DNA of 64,000 bases from Levilactobacillus yonginensis. GTDB lineage: Bacteria; Bacillota; Bacilli; Lactobacillales; Lactobacillaceae. The notes beneath the pieces were generated by a model. That model was not told where the DNA came from. It made no database searches and worked only from the letters and a program-made list of their open reading frames with translations. The position numbers and the translations under genes are program-made. Within the stretch, counting starts at the first letter, position 1. Every line of letters starts with the position of its first letter. Below, one piece after another: positions 52,707-61,906 of the stretch. The stretch spans positions 211,327-275,326 of the forward strand of contig NZ_RHNO01000001.1 in assembly GCF_003946265.1 (NCBI RefSeq), in the 5' to 3' direction.

Positions 52707-53088
52707 GTTGGTGAGTAACCGCTACTTAGTAGTGGCTTATCAACTGTGCTAGTCTTGCTTTCGGTTGTTTAGACTGGATTAGCCGCGTTGTTAGTCCCAC
52801 AATTTAGGTGTCATTTAACGGGATCTGCGAGTCGCTACTGATTTTTCTGTAGCTGACGGGCGGGTCCTTTTTATTTGGTGGACGGACGGTTGAATATTGG
52901 TAAAGGGCAATTAAGTTGGTTATACCAGCGATATTAGCGTGTTAGTTTAGGCAACTTAGAGTAGCCGATGTCTGGCGGTTTCTCGGCTTAACTTAGTAGT
53001 AATGACCACAAAGTTGTTACCAGTTAGCTCATAAAGAGTGATCCACCTAAGACCTTCAATGGTGACAACGTTAGGTCGCAATCAGAGC
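52707..53088. other. Intergenic gap without a recognised gene
   Basis: No convincing open frame, RNA or promoter. It contains short palindromic fragments but no full element. Confidence 0.4.
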
Positions 53089-53268
53089 GGAGGTGGCCAG
53101 GAAGGGAGCCGGCCGTGACAGTGGTGTTAGCTGGCTGGCCAGCTTACAGCACGGGCGACTTTGAAGACACGGGGGCCTTCGTGGCTTCAAATCGAGCGAG
53201 AAGCCCGTACTTTGGCTGAAGCGTCCCCACAGCAGGCTACCTCCCTGGCCGCCGGAACGTCTAATTTA
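53089..53268 (+). repeat. Family A hairpin repeat, copy 6
   Basis: About 180 bp: GAGCGGAGGTGGCCAGGAAG at the left and CTCCCTGGCCGCCGGAAC at the right. Carries GTGACAGTGGTGTTAGCTGG and GCGTCCCCACAGC like the copy at 58667. Confidence 0.8.
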
Positions 53269-53392
53269 GCATTCAGCCTCTAGTTACGGATGATTAGTGG
53301 TAAGATAACTAAGACAATCAACGAACGGCGCATCTCACTTTAGGGGATGTCAAAATTTATTTCATTCATGGTTAAATTTGGAGGTAACTTAC

Positions 53393-54055
53393 ATGAGTCG
53401 ACCCGGAAATTATGGTAAATCTAGTCGCATCAAAAAAATCCGACAATTGCACCGGCGTAAACAGTCGCAGGCCAGTCGCACCATCACTTGGGAGCAGACG
53501 GAGGACTTTCTGCTGGCCCGTTATCACCTGGTTCAGGGGAGAAAACTACCCCAACTGGTGGATGCCACGGTTCAGCGGTTCTTCAGTGAATGGCTGGAGA
53601 CCGCTTTAGCCCAGGGAGAGCAACAGGTTCAGTGGGACATTGCCGCGATTTCAGCCACGACTTTGAAGCGCATTGGGAATCAGGTTCCCTGGCAGTTTTA
53701 CGGTATTTTATTGGGACAGGTTATGCGTTGGCAGAAGTTCCTCCTGCGGGAGGGTCCCGCGGTGCCACTAGCCACCCCGCGGCAAATTATCACGCCGTTA
53801 ACGGCGACCGCCTGGAAGGCCCTGGTGGCCGACCAGATAGCTGTTAACTTACTCACAGTCATGGCTACACCAGTGACCGTTGAACAGCGTGAGCGGCTTA
53901 CTAAGAGCTTCCTGACTGCCGGCGAGGTCCAGTGGTCAGCGGTGGCTGCCCTCTTTGGACCAATGGGTTTCCAGGTGGCGGCTTCTGCGGACGAACCAGT
54001 CCGTCAATGGTTAAATGGGTTGTTGGCCTTAACTGTGGGCGACTTCCATGACTAA
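53393..54055 (+). CDS. Hypothetical protein, cytosolic
   Basis: A 220-residue protein I do not recognise. The first 30 residues are strongly basic (RIKKIRQLHRRKQSQ), followed by a helix-rich region with many Gln, Trp and Leu and no membrane segment or signal peptide. The basic tail followed by a helical body could bind nucleic acid or membrane phospholipid, but no known motif supports this. GGAGG lies 8 bp before the ATG, so it should be expressed. It is isolated between a family A repeat and the WxL cluster. Confidence 0.7.
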   Translation: MSRPGNYGKSSRIKKIRQLHRRKQSQASRTITWEQTEDFLLARYHLVQGRKLPQLVDATVQRFFSEWLETALAQGEQQVQWDIAAISATTLKRIGNQVPWQFYGILLGQVMRWQKFLLREGPAVPLATPRQIITPLTATAWKALVADQIAVNLLTVMATPVTVEQRERLTKSFLTAGEVQWSAVAALFGPMGFQVAASADEPVRQWLNGLLALTVGDFHD

Positions 54056-54288
54056 ATGTGTAGATACGAAAGACTAGCGAAAAGCTGGCCTTTTTATTTT
54101 GGACAAGTTATTATCTTCATTGAATCAAGCGTCGGAGCTAGAAATGGTTTATTCGGTCAGACAGTCGGCGGACAAAGTGGTCGGCATGGAACAAGTTAGG
54201 TAAGTCACTAGCGGGTGGTTCAACCATTACCGGAGCTACTCGTTTACTCTAAAACTGGTAATCACGATATTATTTTAGAGGAGTGAGT

Positions 54289-54948
54289 ATGATGACTCGC
54301 AGACTAAAGATTTCTCTGCTGAGTAGCCTAGCTGTCTTAGGATTAGGTGCCGGATTTATCGCGGCAGTTCCAGCTGTTGCGGCAACTACCGACACATCTT
54401 CAACTAGTGCAAGTAGCAGTTCTAGTAGTTCAGCGGGACCAACCTCTCAGACCACGACCACCACGGCCGAGTTTGATACGAGTCCCACTGCAGCGATTTC
54501 TCTCGATTCTGCACCGAACATCGGTTTTGGCACCAATGTAACGCCTAACAGTAAAGCCAATGGGAGTTACAAGGCTGTAACAGCGGACAACCCCGTCCAA
54601 GTTTCCAACCCTGGGTTACCTAGTGGGTGGAGCGTTCAATTGAAGAACACGCCATTTACGGACACAGCCGGGGACACCTTGGGTGGCGCTGTTTTATCGT
54701 TGGGGGCGGCTGACGTCGCTGCCGCTAACACCGGCAACCCATCGACTGCACCAACGGCTGGGGCTAGCACCTCTCTGAACGGCACCGGGACGAATCAAAT
54801 CGTCTTCTCTGCTGCTACTAAGGGTGGCTTGGGTGTTTGGACCGCCGATTATGGTCTCGCTGACATCAACTTAGCTGTTCCAGCTGGGCAATTAGGTGGT
54901 ACCTACACCTCGACGATGACCTGGCAGTTGAGCGACACACCACAGTAG
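54289..54948 (+). CDS. WxL-domain surface protein
   Basis: About 219 residues. Signal peptide ends near AVAAT (about residue 31), followed by a Ser/Thr-rich low-complexity linker (about 32-60) and a single WxL domain: first motif in SGWSVQLKN and second in TMTWQLSDTP at the C-terminus. WxL domains bind peptidoglycan noncovalently and assemble with DUF916 proteins. First gene of a three-gene cluster. The start is ATG 54289 or 54292; both follow GAGGAG. Confidence 0.9.
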   Translation: MMTRRLKISLLSSLAVLGLGAGFIAAVPAVAATTDTSSTSASSSSSSSAGPTSQTTTTTAEFDTSPTAAISLDSAPNIGFGTNVTPNSKANGSYKAVTADNPVQVSNPGLPSGWSVQLKNTPFTDTAGDTLGGAVLSLGAADVAAANTGNPSTAPTAGASTSLNGTGTNQIVFSAATKGGLGVWTADYGLADINLAVPAGQLGGTYTSTMTWQLSDTPQ

Positions 54949-55011
54949 GTGCAGTGACTATTCGGTGAGGATGGCGTTAATTTTCCTGACGACTGATGGG
55001 GGGAGTCAGCG

Positions 55012-56043
55012 ATGATGAAACGAGGACTGAAACTTTTGCTCGCAATTGGGTTAGCACTTTTGGTGCTGGCCTGGAAATTACCAACGGCCGCTGCCGACAG
55101 TGTGGGCTATTCCGTCAGAGCAATTTTGCCAAGCAATCAGGATGATGCGCAGGCCAATTATTTTGCCTTGCGGGTTAAGCCGAAAGAACATCAACGTTTG
55201 GCAGTTCTGATCAATAACACCAGTAATAGCAGCCAGCAGTACCTGGTCAGTGTGAATCAAGCGGTCACCAACGATAACGGGGTGATCGACTACAGTCAGT
55301 TGAAACCTAAGTTAGATCCCTCACTGAAGGTGGGCACTAAGGACATCTTCACGAAGGGGTCGAATCAGAAAGTCACGGTTCCAGCAAATACTCAGAAACG
55401 GGTGTATCTCACCTACACCATGCCTGCAAAGCGGCTGCGGGGCATTATTCTTGGTGGGGTCTACGTTGAACAAGTGCCGTCAAAGACGCATAAGAAATCC
55501 GCGGCGAAAATCTTGCTCAATAACGCATTTGCGTACGCCATCGGGATTCGCCTGCGGGAGAGTCCATTGACGATAGTGCCAGACATGCAGTTACACCAGA
55601 TCCAAGCGGTACAAATCAACCGACGCAATTTTATTACGGCTAATTTGCAAAACCCCCAGCCCGGTATTATGCAGCAACTCACGATCAATGCGCGCGTTAC
55701 CAAAGTGAATTCCAACCAAACCTTGATCAGGCAGCAACAAGCTAATCTGGGGATGGCCCCGAATAGTAACTTTAACTTCGGCATTCCGTGGGGGAACCAG
55801 AACCTTCCAGCTGGTCGGTACACGCTCCACTTAGCGGCTAAGGCGGACGGGCAAAATTGGCAGTTCGCGCGGAACTTTACGATTGCTAACAAGACGGTAC
55901 GGCGGCTGAACAAGACTGTTCTGACACCAGCTAAGCAGCCAAACTACTTGCTCTATGCCTTGTTAGGCTTACTGATTGCGATGTTGTTAGCCATCATTGG
56001 CTACCTGCTCTATCGCAATCGTCGGGAAAAATCAGCAAAATAG
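55012..56043 (+). CDS. DUF916/DUF3324 WxL-interacting membrane protein
   Basis: A 343-residue protein with a signal peptide (to about residue 28), two Ig-like domains (DUF916 at about 30-155 with YFALRVKPKEHQRLAVLINN, DUF3324 at about 165-300) and a C-terminal membrane helix (about 313-333) followed by RNRREKSAK. This is the WxLIP component that holds WxL proteins at the surface and can also bind peptidoglycan or host ligands. It is placed between two WxL genes, 63 bp and 12 bp away, as in csc-type clusters. Confidence 0.92.
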   Translation: MMKRGLKLLLAIGLALLVLAWKLPTAAADSVGYSVRAILPSNQDDAQANYFALRVKPKEHQRLAVLINNTSNSSQQYLVSVNQAVTNDNGVIDYSQLKPKLDPSLKVGTKDIFTKGSNQKVTVPANTQKRVYLTYTMPAKRLRGIILGGVYVEQVPSKTHKKSAAKILLNNAFAYAIGIRLRESPLTIVPDMQLHQIQAVQINRRNFITANLQNPQPGIMQQLTINARVTKVNSNQTLIRQQQANLGMAPNSNFNFGIPWGNQNLPAGRYTLHLAAKADGQNWQFARNFTIANKTVRRLNKTVLTPAKQPNYLLYALLGLLIAMLLAIIGYLLYRNRREKSAK

Positions 56044-56055
56044 GAGGGATGAAAG

Positions 56056-58209
56056 TTGTTCAAACGGTGGTTGAGCGCTGGCTTGATTCTACTAGCCGTT
56101 TGTCTTGGGGGTAGTGTGATCACAGCCCGTGCTGATAATGATGACAAGCAGGCGCTGGCAACAGTGCCACAAGGAATTTTAATCAACAAGACAAACCCGT
56201 TCTTAACAACGGACACGACTAATAAGAGCTCGGCGACCATTGTGAACGGCGAGAATCCTGCTTCACCAGGAACGCAAGTCGCTGTTTTAACGAACGGCAA
56301 GAATCAGTTTGGATCAATTTGGTCCACGAATTCTGGCTATTGGAATCTAAAGAAGAATCAACGGCTGTCCGCGTGGCTATACTTGGGGAACCGAGGGAAA
56401 TTAGCCGGTGAGGGCATGGCGTTTGTCCTGCAGAATGATTCACGTAATTTGGCAGCGATGCCGCAGTCTTCTGTAAAAAAGAAGGCACTTCCTGGTGAAA
56501 CGTTAGGTGTCTGGGGCGTTGATAACAACAAGGCCCAGTCAACTAAAAACGGGATTGCGGCGACGGCTATTCAGAATAGTTGGGCACTGGAATTTGACAC
56601 GCAATATAACGGGGTGACGGGCAGCAAGGCGCCTGGCAATGCCAACTCATTTGACGTTGGGATGGCGGGCGTCCATATTGCCTCGAACTACCCCGCACAG
56701 GCTTCTTCGTATGAACAACTCGTGACGGACTATGGTTTCTGGGGCGGTCTCTTTAGCAAAAAGGACTACCACTACCAGTTGATTCACCAGGGCTTGATTA
56801 CCGATACCAATCATCCGGACTTCCTGTCGAATGGTAGCTGGCATCATCTCACGTTGAAGTGGGATGCCAAGGCCGAGAACATGACCTATATCTTTGACGA
56901 CAAGAATCCAGTGACGGAAGCTAAGCTCCCTGGGAAGAGCCAGACGGTTCACATTGACACCAAGAAGATTGATCCGCAGCGGAGTAATCGGGCACGTTGG
57001 GGCTTTACCGCGACGACGACCGACCGGTACGAGAACAATATGGTCGTCTTTGAAAACATCCCGGGGTTGATCGTAGTCAACACCACTGGTGAAATCACGG
57101 ATGTTAAACGGCAGCGGAAACTGACCACGGATAGTCAGGTTCTCAGTAATGATAAGCTACAAGTGGATTATCACCTTGATTATGAGGATGGCCAGCAGCC
57201 TTGGTCGGATATTCAGACGCACATTGATCTTCCAACTGGAATCACCTATGAGTCAGCTGAGGTGACCTATAGTCACGGGGCGACTCAGAAGATTCCGCTG
57301 GATAGTATTCGGGATGGCAAGCTGGCCATTCGGTTGGCAGAGAGCCTGAGTCAGAGCAATGCGCACGCGACCATTAAATTGCTAGGTCGGGCGGATACCG
57401 TCAAAGAAACTCAGGTCGTTCCGGCAGCGAGTGGCTCGTTTACCTCTTCAGCTCGAATCAGTTCGGCAGATACCCCCCAATTTATCATCAATCCGAACGC
57501 ACATCTTGAGCTGACGGTAACCAGTAACCACGCTACCAGTCTGAACAAGGGCGAGGGCACCACGGTCAAAGGGCGAGTGGACGTTGTTTCCAACACAGCG
57601 ACATCGCCTAAGGTCACGGTTCGCCCAGTTCTAAATGGTAAGCAACTGAACACGGTGACGGTTGAGAAGGATGGGACCTTCAAGATTCCGTTAGCGGGTA
57701 ATCAGCTACAAGCCGGGACCAACCGACTCCGGTTGGTGGCCAAATCATTTTTGGGAGATACCTCCCAAACGGTGATTGTCCCCATTACGGTGGCTGGGGA
57801 ATTGAAGTTTGCGGCTGTGTCGCCGAACGAAACGTTCGAGGCCAGCAAGCTAACGGGGAAGACCCAGTTCGTTAAGCGTCGGGGTGATTGGCAACTTGCT
57901 ATCTCGGATACCCGGGGAACCGGTGAACAATGGACGTTGGTCGCCCAGGCATCGCAGTTTACCACCAGTGATGGGACAGCGATGTCGGGACAACCAGTCT
58001 ACGTCGACGATTTTCGGGTGATTTCACTTGGCGAGACGCCAACGCCGGTCCTAACGCACACCACGGATGACGCTGTCGATGATGGCACGTTTGACGTTGC
58101 CAAGACTTGGACACCGGATACCGGAGTTCTGCTGGAACTAAATGGTGGCGCCGCTGCTGGTGACTACCAAGGAACCATTACCTGGACGTTGTTGGACGCA
58201 CCTAACTAG
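56056..58209 (+). CDS. Large WxL protein with L-type lectin domain
   Basis: A 717-residue secreted protein. After the signal peptide (about 1-28) comes an L-type lectin-like beta-sandwich (about 55-330) with GMAFVLQND, LEFDTQYNG and HHLTLKWD, which are the carbohydrate and metal-site strands of legume-lectin-like domains. Ig-like stalk domains follow (about 340-580) and then the C-terminal WxL domain (about 590-717), with motifs in GDWQLAISD and TITWTLLDAP. It starts with TTG behind AGGAGGG. A lectin plus WxL suggests adhesion to plant or host glycans, anchored through the WxL and WxLIP partners. It ends the cluster at a terminator. Confidence 0.88.
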   Translation: MFKRWLSAGLILLAVCLGGSVITARADNDDKQALATVPQGILINKTNPFLTTDTTNKSSATIVNGENPASPGTQVAVLTNGKNQFGSIWSTNSGYWNLKKNQRLSAWLYLGNRGKLAGEGMAFVLQNDSRNLAAMPQSSVKKKALPGETLGVWGVDNNKAQSTKNGIAATAIQNSWALEFDTQYNGVTGSKAPGNANSFDVGMAGVHIASNYPAQASSYEQLVTDYGFWGGLFSKKDYHYQLIHQGLITDTNHPDFLSNGSWHHLTLKWDAKAENMTYIFDDKNPVTEAKLPGKSQTVHIDTKKIDPQRSNRARWGFTATTTDRYENNMVVFENIPGLIVVNTTGEITDVKRQRKLTTDSQVLSNDKLQVDYHLDYEDGQQPWSDIQTHIDLPTGITYESAEVTYSHGATQKIPLDSIRDGKLAIRLAESLSQSNAHATIKLLGRADTVKETQVVPAASGSFTSSARISSADTPQFIINPNAHLELTVTSNHATSLNKGEGTTVKGRVDVVSNTATSPKVTVRPVLNGKQLNTVTVEKDGTFKIPLAGNQLQAGTNRLRLVAKSFLGDTSQTVIVPITVAGELKFAAVSPNETFEASKLTGKTQFVKRRGDWQLAISDTRGTGEQWTLVAQASQFTTSDGTAMSGQPVYVDDFRVISLGETPTPVLTHTTDDAVDDGTFDVAKTWTPDTGVLLELNGGAAAGDYQGTITWTLLDAPN

Positions 58210-58271
58210 TCTTTATATTGCCATTGGCAAGTGCCAGAAGGTATTCTGAATAGCACCTCACTGAATGGTCT

Positions 58272-58307
58272 TAAAAGGGTCACGGCAGTTTTGCCGTGAC
58301 CCTTTTC
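58272..58307. terminator. Terminator of the WxL cluster
   Basis: AAAAGGGTCACGGCA pairs perfectly with TGCCGTGACCCTTTT around GTTT. Confidence 0.9.
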
Positions 58308-58333
58308 TGTTTATATTGTTATCCGCTGATTGC

Positions 58334-58527
58334 CGTCTTCGGTTGCCAGGGCAGGCGCCAGCTGTGGGGATCGGAGTGAGCCACAGTGCGGTCTCACTCC
58401 TCGACTTGAAACCACGCCAAGTGCGCGTGTTTCCAAGCTCGTCCCGTGGGGTAACCTCGGAAAACCACCGAGCTAACGCCACTTTCACTGCTGACACCTG
58501 CCCTGGCAACCTACGGCTACATTGGTG
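58334..58527 (-). repeat. Family A hairpin repeat, copy 7
   Basis: About 194 bp, in inverted orientation. Starts CGGTTGCCAGGGCAGGCGCC and ends GCCCTGGCAACCTACGGC, so the outer arms pair over at least 12 bp. It is closely similar to the copy at 52513 in its middle. Confidence 0.83.
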
Positions 58528-58666
58528 GCTAATCGGCAATTTGTTTTAGTTGTTTTCGTCAGGACTGGGCTGATTCCCTCAGCGAAATGGCACGATTATC
58601 TTGTTCCAAATTTAAGCTAGGTATTTTGTAGAATGCCAATGCCCAAATCAAACAACGCCACACATT

Positions 58667-58846
58667 TGTCGTAGGCGACCAGGGATGGAGCTGGCAGTGA
58701 AAGTGGTGTTAACTGGTAGTTTTCCAGTTTACAGTACGGGCGACATTTGAGACGCTGGTCTTTAGCGGCTCCAAATCGAGTCGGAAGACCGTTCCTCAGT
58801 CTGGAGCGTCCCCACAGCTAGCGGAATCCCTGGTCGCCGGAGTACA
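58667..58846 (+). repeat. Family A hairpin repeat, copy 8
   Basis: About 180 bp with GTCGTAGGCGACCAGGGATG at the left and CCCTGGTCGCCGGAG at the right. Middle part close to the copy at 53089. Confidence 0.8.
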
Positions 58847-58900
58847 GGCAACCATTCCAGAAACGGCGGTGACCGGTAAGGCGGCCAATATCAACAAACC

Positions 58901-60136
58901 CTAGCTCAACAGTTTCGTGACGAGTTTTTCGTAGATGGTGATGAACCGGTGGTACATGTCGAGGTCGACGTATTCGTTGACCTGGTGCGCCGTGATGTTA
59001 CCCGGCCCGAAGACAATAACGTCGATGTCGGGGTTGGCTGCCAAGAATGAAGAGGCATCGGTGCCACCAGGAACGCCAATCAATGGCAAAGCCTGTTGTA
59101 GTTCAGTGCTCCCAATTTCCTTAGCAGCTTGAACCAGTGGTGTATCTTCCATGGTATGCATTGGCCGTAAATCACTGTGAATTTCCAACGTTAAGTCAGC
59201 ACCGGCGGCGTTTAAGTCGGCGATGATGGCCTTGATAGCGACCGTGATGTCAGCGTTTGGCAGTTCGGGGATGGTCCGAATCTTAACGGAGAGGTCGGCG
59301 GTTGCGGGAACCGTGTTGATCTGTTCGCCACCCTTAACCATGGTAACGACCGGCGTAATTGCCCCCAAGACGGGGTTACGATAGTCCTTGATGGAGGCAA
59401 AGTAGTCCTCTTCTTTTTGATAGAAGGCCATCAGTGGTGTGATGGCGTTCTTCCCGATTTCTGGCATTGAGCTGTGGGCGGCCACACCCTTGGAGTGAAC
59501 CGTGTAGGTCAAAGAACCCTTGTGGGCCAGTTCAATGAAGTGTTGTTCACCGGTTTGGTTGGCGTTTAAGAGTTTCTTGGCGCCGTCCTCGTTGATTTGT
59601 AGCATAAATTGAATCTGTTTTTGCAGCAGTAATTGCTTGTTGACCCCACTAGGTTCACCGACAATCAACGTGTCGAGGTCCTTAGCAAAGCCCTCCTCAG
59701 ACAGCTGCTTGGCACCGTATTGGCCGTATTCTTCCCCAACCGTGGCCATTAACCGGAACGTTCCGTGAAGTGGCGCGTTCTGTTCCTTCAAATGAATCAT
59801 GGCGAAGACCCCGGCCATCAAGCCGGACTTCATGTCGGACGTTCCCCGGCCAATCATCATGTTGTCCTTGATGGTGGCGGACAGCGCGTCGACTTGCCAC
59901 TTGGCGGCGTCACCCAGGGCGACGATGTCTTCGTGACCATCGAACCCAGCGACGGGGCCATTGCCGTCACCAATTTCGGCGACCAGGCTGACCCGGTCGG
60001 GTTCGTAGGCGTAAGTTCGACTGTCGATGCCATGTTGCTTTAGTAAATCTGCGAGGTAATCGGCGACCAATTTTTCGTGGCCATTGACCGTATTTAATTT
60101 AATGATATCGCTTAATGCTTGGACTACTTCATCCAT
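58901..60136 (-). CDS. M20 metallopeptidase (ArgE/DapE family)
   Basis: A 411-residue di-zinc amidohydrolase. Metal ligands: His in DGHEDIV, Asp in GRGTSDMKSG, Glu-Glu in VGEEYGQYG (general base and ligand), Glu in GEPSGVNK, and a C-terminal His. The dimerisation lid is present (about 185-290). The family covers succinyl-diaminopimelate desuccinylase and acetylornithine deacetylase; the sequence alone does not separate them, although many lactobacillar copies are called DapE. I chose ATG 60136 behind AAGGTGG; the start at 60148 overlaps it. An Lrp regulator lies upstream on the same strand. Confidence 0.85.
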   Translation of the reverse strand: MDEVVQALSDIIKLNTVNGHEKLVADYLADLLKQHGIDSRTYAYEPDRVSLVAEIGDGNGPVAGFDGHEDIVALGDAAKWQVDALSATIKDNMMIGRGTSDMKSGLMAGVFAMIHLKEQNAPLHGTFRLMATVGEEYGQYGAKQLSEEGFAKDLDTLIVGEPSGVNKQLLLQKQIQFMLQINEDGAKKLLNANQTGEQHFIELAHKGSLTYTVHSKGVAAHSSMPEIGKNAITPLMAFYQKEEDYFASIKDYRNPVLGAITPVVTMVKGGEQINTVPATADLSVKIRTIPELPNADITVAIKAIIADLNAAGADLTLEIHSDLRPMHTMEDTPLVQAAKEIGSTELQQALPLIGVPGGTDASSFLAANPDIDVIVFGPGNITAHQVNEYVDLDMYHRFITIYEKLVTKLLS

Positions 60137-60255
60137 GTTGTATACCACCTTAGATTTGAAATTTATTCTGGATACTATAACCTATTAAGGAAAGAAACAA
60201 TTGTGTACATTTTGATTACAGCACTTTTCCTGGGAAGGGTCAAGAAACTACGCAG

Positions 60256-60669
60256 TTAAATGTCGTCGATTACGTCAATCACTTGGTAGGTCGCAAATTG
60301 GTTGAGGTGGACGAGAAAGTCGTTCAACACGTGTCGGTCAGGAAAGGCACCCTCCAGGAGGTAATCAAACTTGCCAGTTGTACGGTAGTGGTGGCGGAAA
60401 TCATTGTGGTGCGTCTTGATGAAGGCCAGGTAGGCCGACTGCTTTTGGGCTTGGACGGCAACTTGGATAAAGACTTGGCGGGGCAAGCCCACCTTGTCGA
60501 GGTCAACTTCAATCGTATAGTTGGTGATGACCCCCGTATCTTCTAACCGTTGAATCCGAGCGGCAACTGCCGGCGCGGTCAAATGGACCAGCTGGGCTAG
60601 ATGGCTGACCTTGATGCGGCTGTCACGGTTAAGTTCTTTGATAATGGCAAGATCAATTTCGTCTGACAT
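60256..60669 (-). CDS. Lrp/AsnC-family transcriptional regulator
   Basis: A 137-residue Lrp-type protein: N-terminal helix-turn-helix (about 1-60; DSRIKVSHLAQLVHLTAPAVAARIQRLEDTG) and a C-terminal RAM effector domain (about 65-137). It senses amino acids and may regulate the downstream M20 peptidase (107 bp away on the same strand) or the divergent transporter operon. Start ATG 60669 behind AAGGTG. Confidence 0.88.
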   Translation of the reverse strand: MSDEIDLAIIKELNRDSRIKVSHLAQLVHLTAPAVAARIQRLEDTGVITNYTIEVDLDKVGLPRQVFIQVAVQAQKQSAYLAFIKTHHNDFRHHYRTTGKFDYLLEGAFPDRHVLNDFLVHLNQFATYQVIDVIDDI

Positions 60670-60825
60670 GGTGAACACCTTGTTTTCTAAGTTTTCGGGG
60701 CTAAAACTCTTTCATTTTAATATTAACAGTCGCTACTTCGGCGTGTAAAGTAGACAATGCTGCTGAGAAAAACTTTGTAAGCTGTTTACTTCGGTTATGG
60801 GGTGAACATTTGTATAATTGACCCT

Positions 60826-60972
60826 ATGCACAGACAGCAGGGGTATCGGCTGAGATGGTGTAAAATGCCTTGATTCTCCGGTAACCTTGCGAGTTTAAGG
60901 ACCTGTCCAAGTTGTTTAAGCGGCAGATGAGTCCGGAAATTTATTTGTAAAAATTATTGGTCGGAGGTCAAC
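60826..60972 (+). promoter_or_regulatory. Structured leader resembling a TPP (THI-box) riboswitch, divergent
   Basis: After a TATAAT at 60813-60818 the leader contains, in order: GACAG (60833-60837), GGGGTAT (60840-60846), CTGAGA (60850-60855), ATGCCTT (60865-60871), GGTAACC with TTGCGAG (60880-60893), and CTGTC (60903-60907). GACAG pairs with CTGTC (P1-like) and GGGGTAT pairs with ATGCCTT (P2-like); CTGAGA and the GGTAA..GCG block are TPP landmarks in the right order. The P3 stem is missing and the second half departs from the consensus, so ligand identity is open. It lies directly before the transporter ATPase. Confidence 0.5.
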
Positions 60973-61905
60973 ATGATAGAATTTAAAAACGTTAGTAAGC
61001 GTTACAGCGGTAACCAAGCCATCGATGATCTGAACCTGACCATTCCGACGGGGGACTTTTTTGTGTTGGTTGGTCCCAGTGGGAGTGGGAAGACGACCAC
61101 CCTCAAGATGCTCAACCGCTTGATTGCGCCTACCGACGGCAACATTTATTTCAATGACAAACGGTTGATCGACTATGACCTGACCCAGTTACGGTTACAG
61201 ATGGGTTATGTCCTACAAAACATTGCGTTATTTCCTAATTTAACGATTCAAGATAACATTGCCATTCAGGCAGAATCACTGGGCTGGCCCCGCAAGCAAC
61301 GAATCGAACGAGCCCGGACGCTCCTTCAACAGGTGGACTTGGATCCGGATAAATATGCGACCCGGATGCCCAGTGAACTGTCCGGTGGGGAACAACAACG
61401 AGTTGGTATCATTCGGGCATTAGCGATTAAGCCCAAGGTCGTTTTGATGGATGAACCGTTCAGTGCGTTGGACCCGATTTCCAGAAAACAGTTACAGGAC
61501 TTGGTTCTCCGGCTTCATCATGAATTAGACATGACCTTTGTCTTCGTGACGCACGATATGCACGAGGCCTTGCGGTTGGGCCAACACATTGCGGTGATGC
61601 GGTTGGGACACATTCAACAGGTGGGAACGAGTGCAGAAATCATGCAACATCCCGCTAACGACTTTGTTCGCGGCTTCTTTGAAAATGAGCACGCGCCCCA
61701 AGTATTAACCGTGCAGACTCTATTGGATGCGGGTTACGGGACGCCGGTCACGACGCCAGCAACGTTGGCAGTTACAGCACCAGTACGTGACTTGGCGGCA
61801 GCGTTGCAAACGGCCAGTGCGGTCGTGGTGGCGACTCCGACTGGGTCCCAGTCGCTGACGACGCCAGATTTATTGGACTATTTAGCCACGAAGGAGGCGG
61901 ACTAG
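60973..61905 (+). CDS. ABC transporter ATPase of the OpuC/EgtV type
   Basis: A 310-residue ATPase with Walker A GPSGSGKTT (about residues 35-43), Q-loop, signature LSGGEQQRVGI, Walker B VVLMDEPFSALD and His-loop VTHDMHEA. The DPISR and MHEALRLG segments are typical of the osmoprotectant (OpuCA/ProV) branch. The C-terminal 75 residues resemble a worn-down CBS region (repeated Ala/Thr/Val and no complete CBS pair). It drives the fused permease-binding protein encoded 2 bp downstream. The ribosome binding site GGAGG precedes the ATG. Possible cargo: glycine betaine, carnitine, choline or ergothioneine. Confidence 0.87.
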   Translation: MIEFKNVSKRYSGNQAIDDLNLTIPTGDFFVLVGPSGSGKTTTLKMLNRLIAPTDGNIYFNDKRLIDYDLTQLRLQMGYVLQNIALFPNLTIQDNIAIQAESLGWPRKQRIERARTLLQQVDLDPDKYATRMPSELSGGEQQRVGIIRALAIKPKVVLMDEPFSALDPISRKQLQDLVLRLHHELDMTFVFVTHDMHEALRLGQHIAVMRLGHIQQVGTSAEIMQHPANDFVRGFFENEHAPQVLTVQTLLDAGYGTPVTTPATLAVTAPVRDLAAALQTASAVVVATPTGSQSLTTPDLLDYLATKEAD

Positions 61906-61906
61906 C

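Noticed and set aside
10690..58846. Possible CRISPR or other direct-repeat array
   Set aside because: The repeats are dispersed by kilobases, vary in length and are inverted-repeat hairpins; there are no regular spacers and no cas genes.
60826..60972. c-di-AMP (ydaO) riboswitch, which often controls osmoprotectant transporters
   Set aside because: None of the ydaO landmark segments is visible and the leader is shorter than that aptamer.
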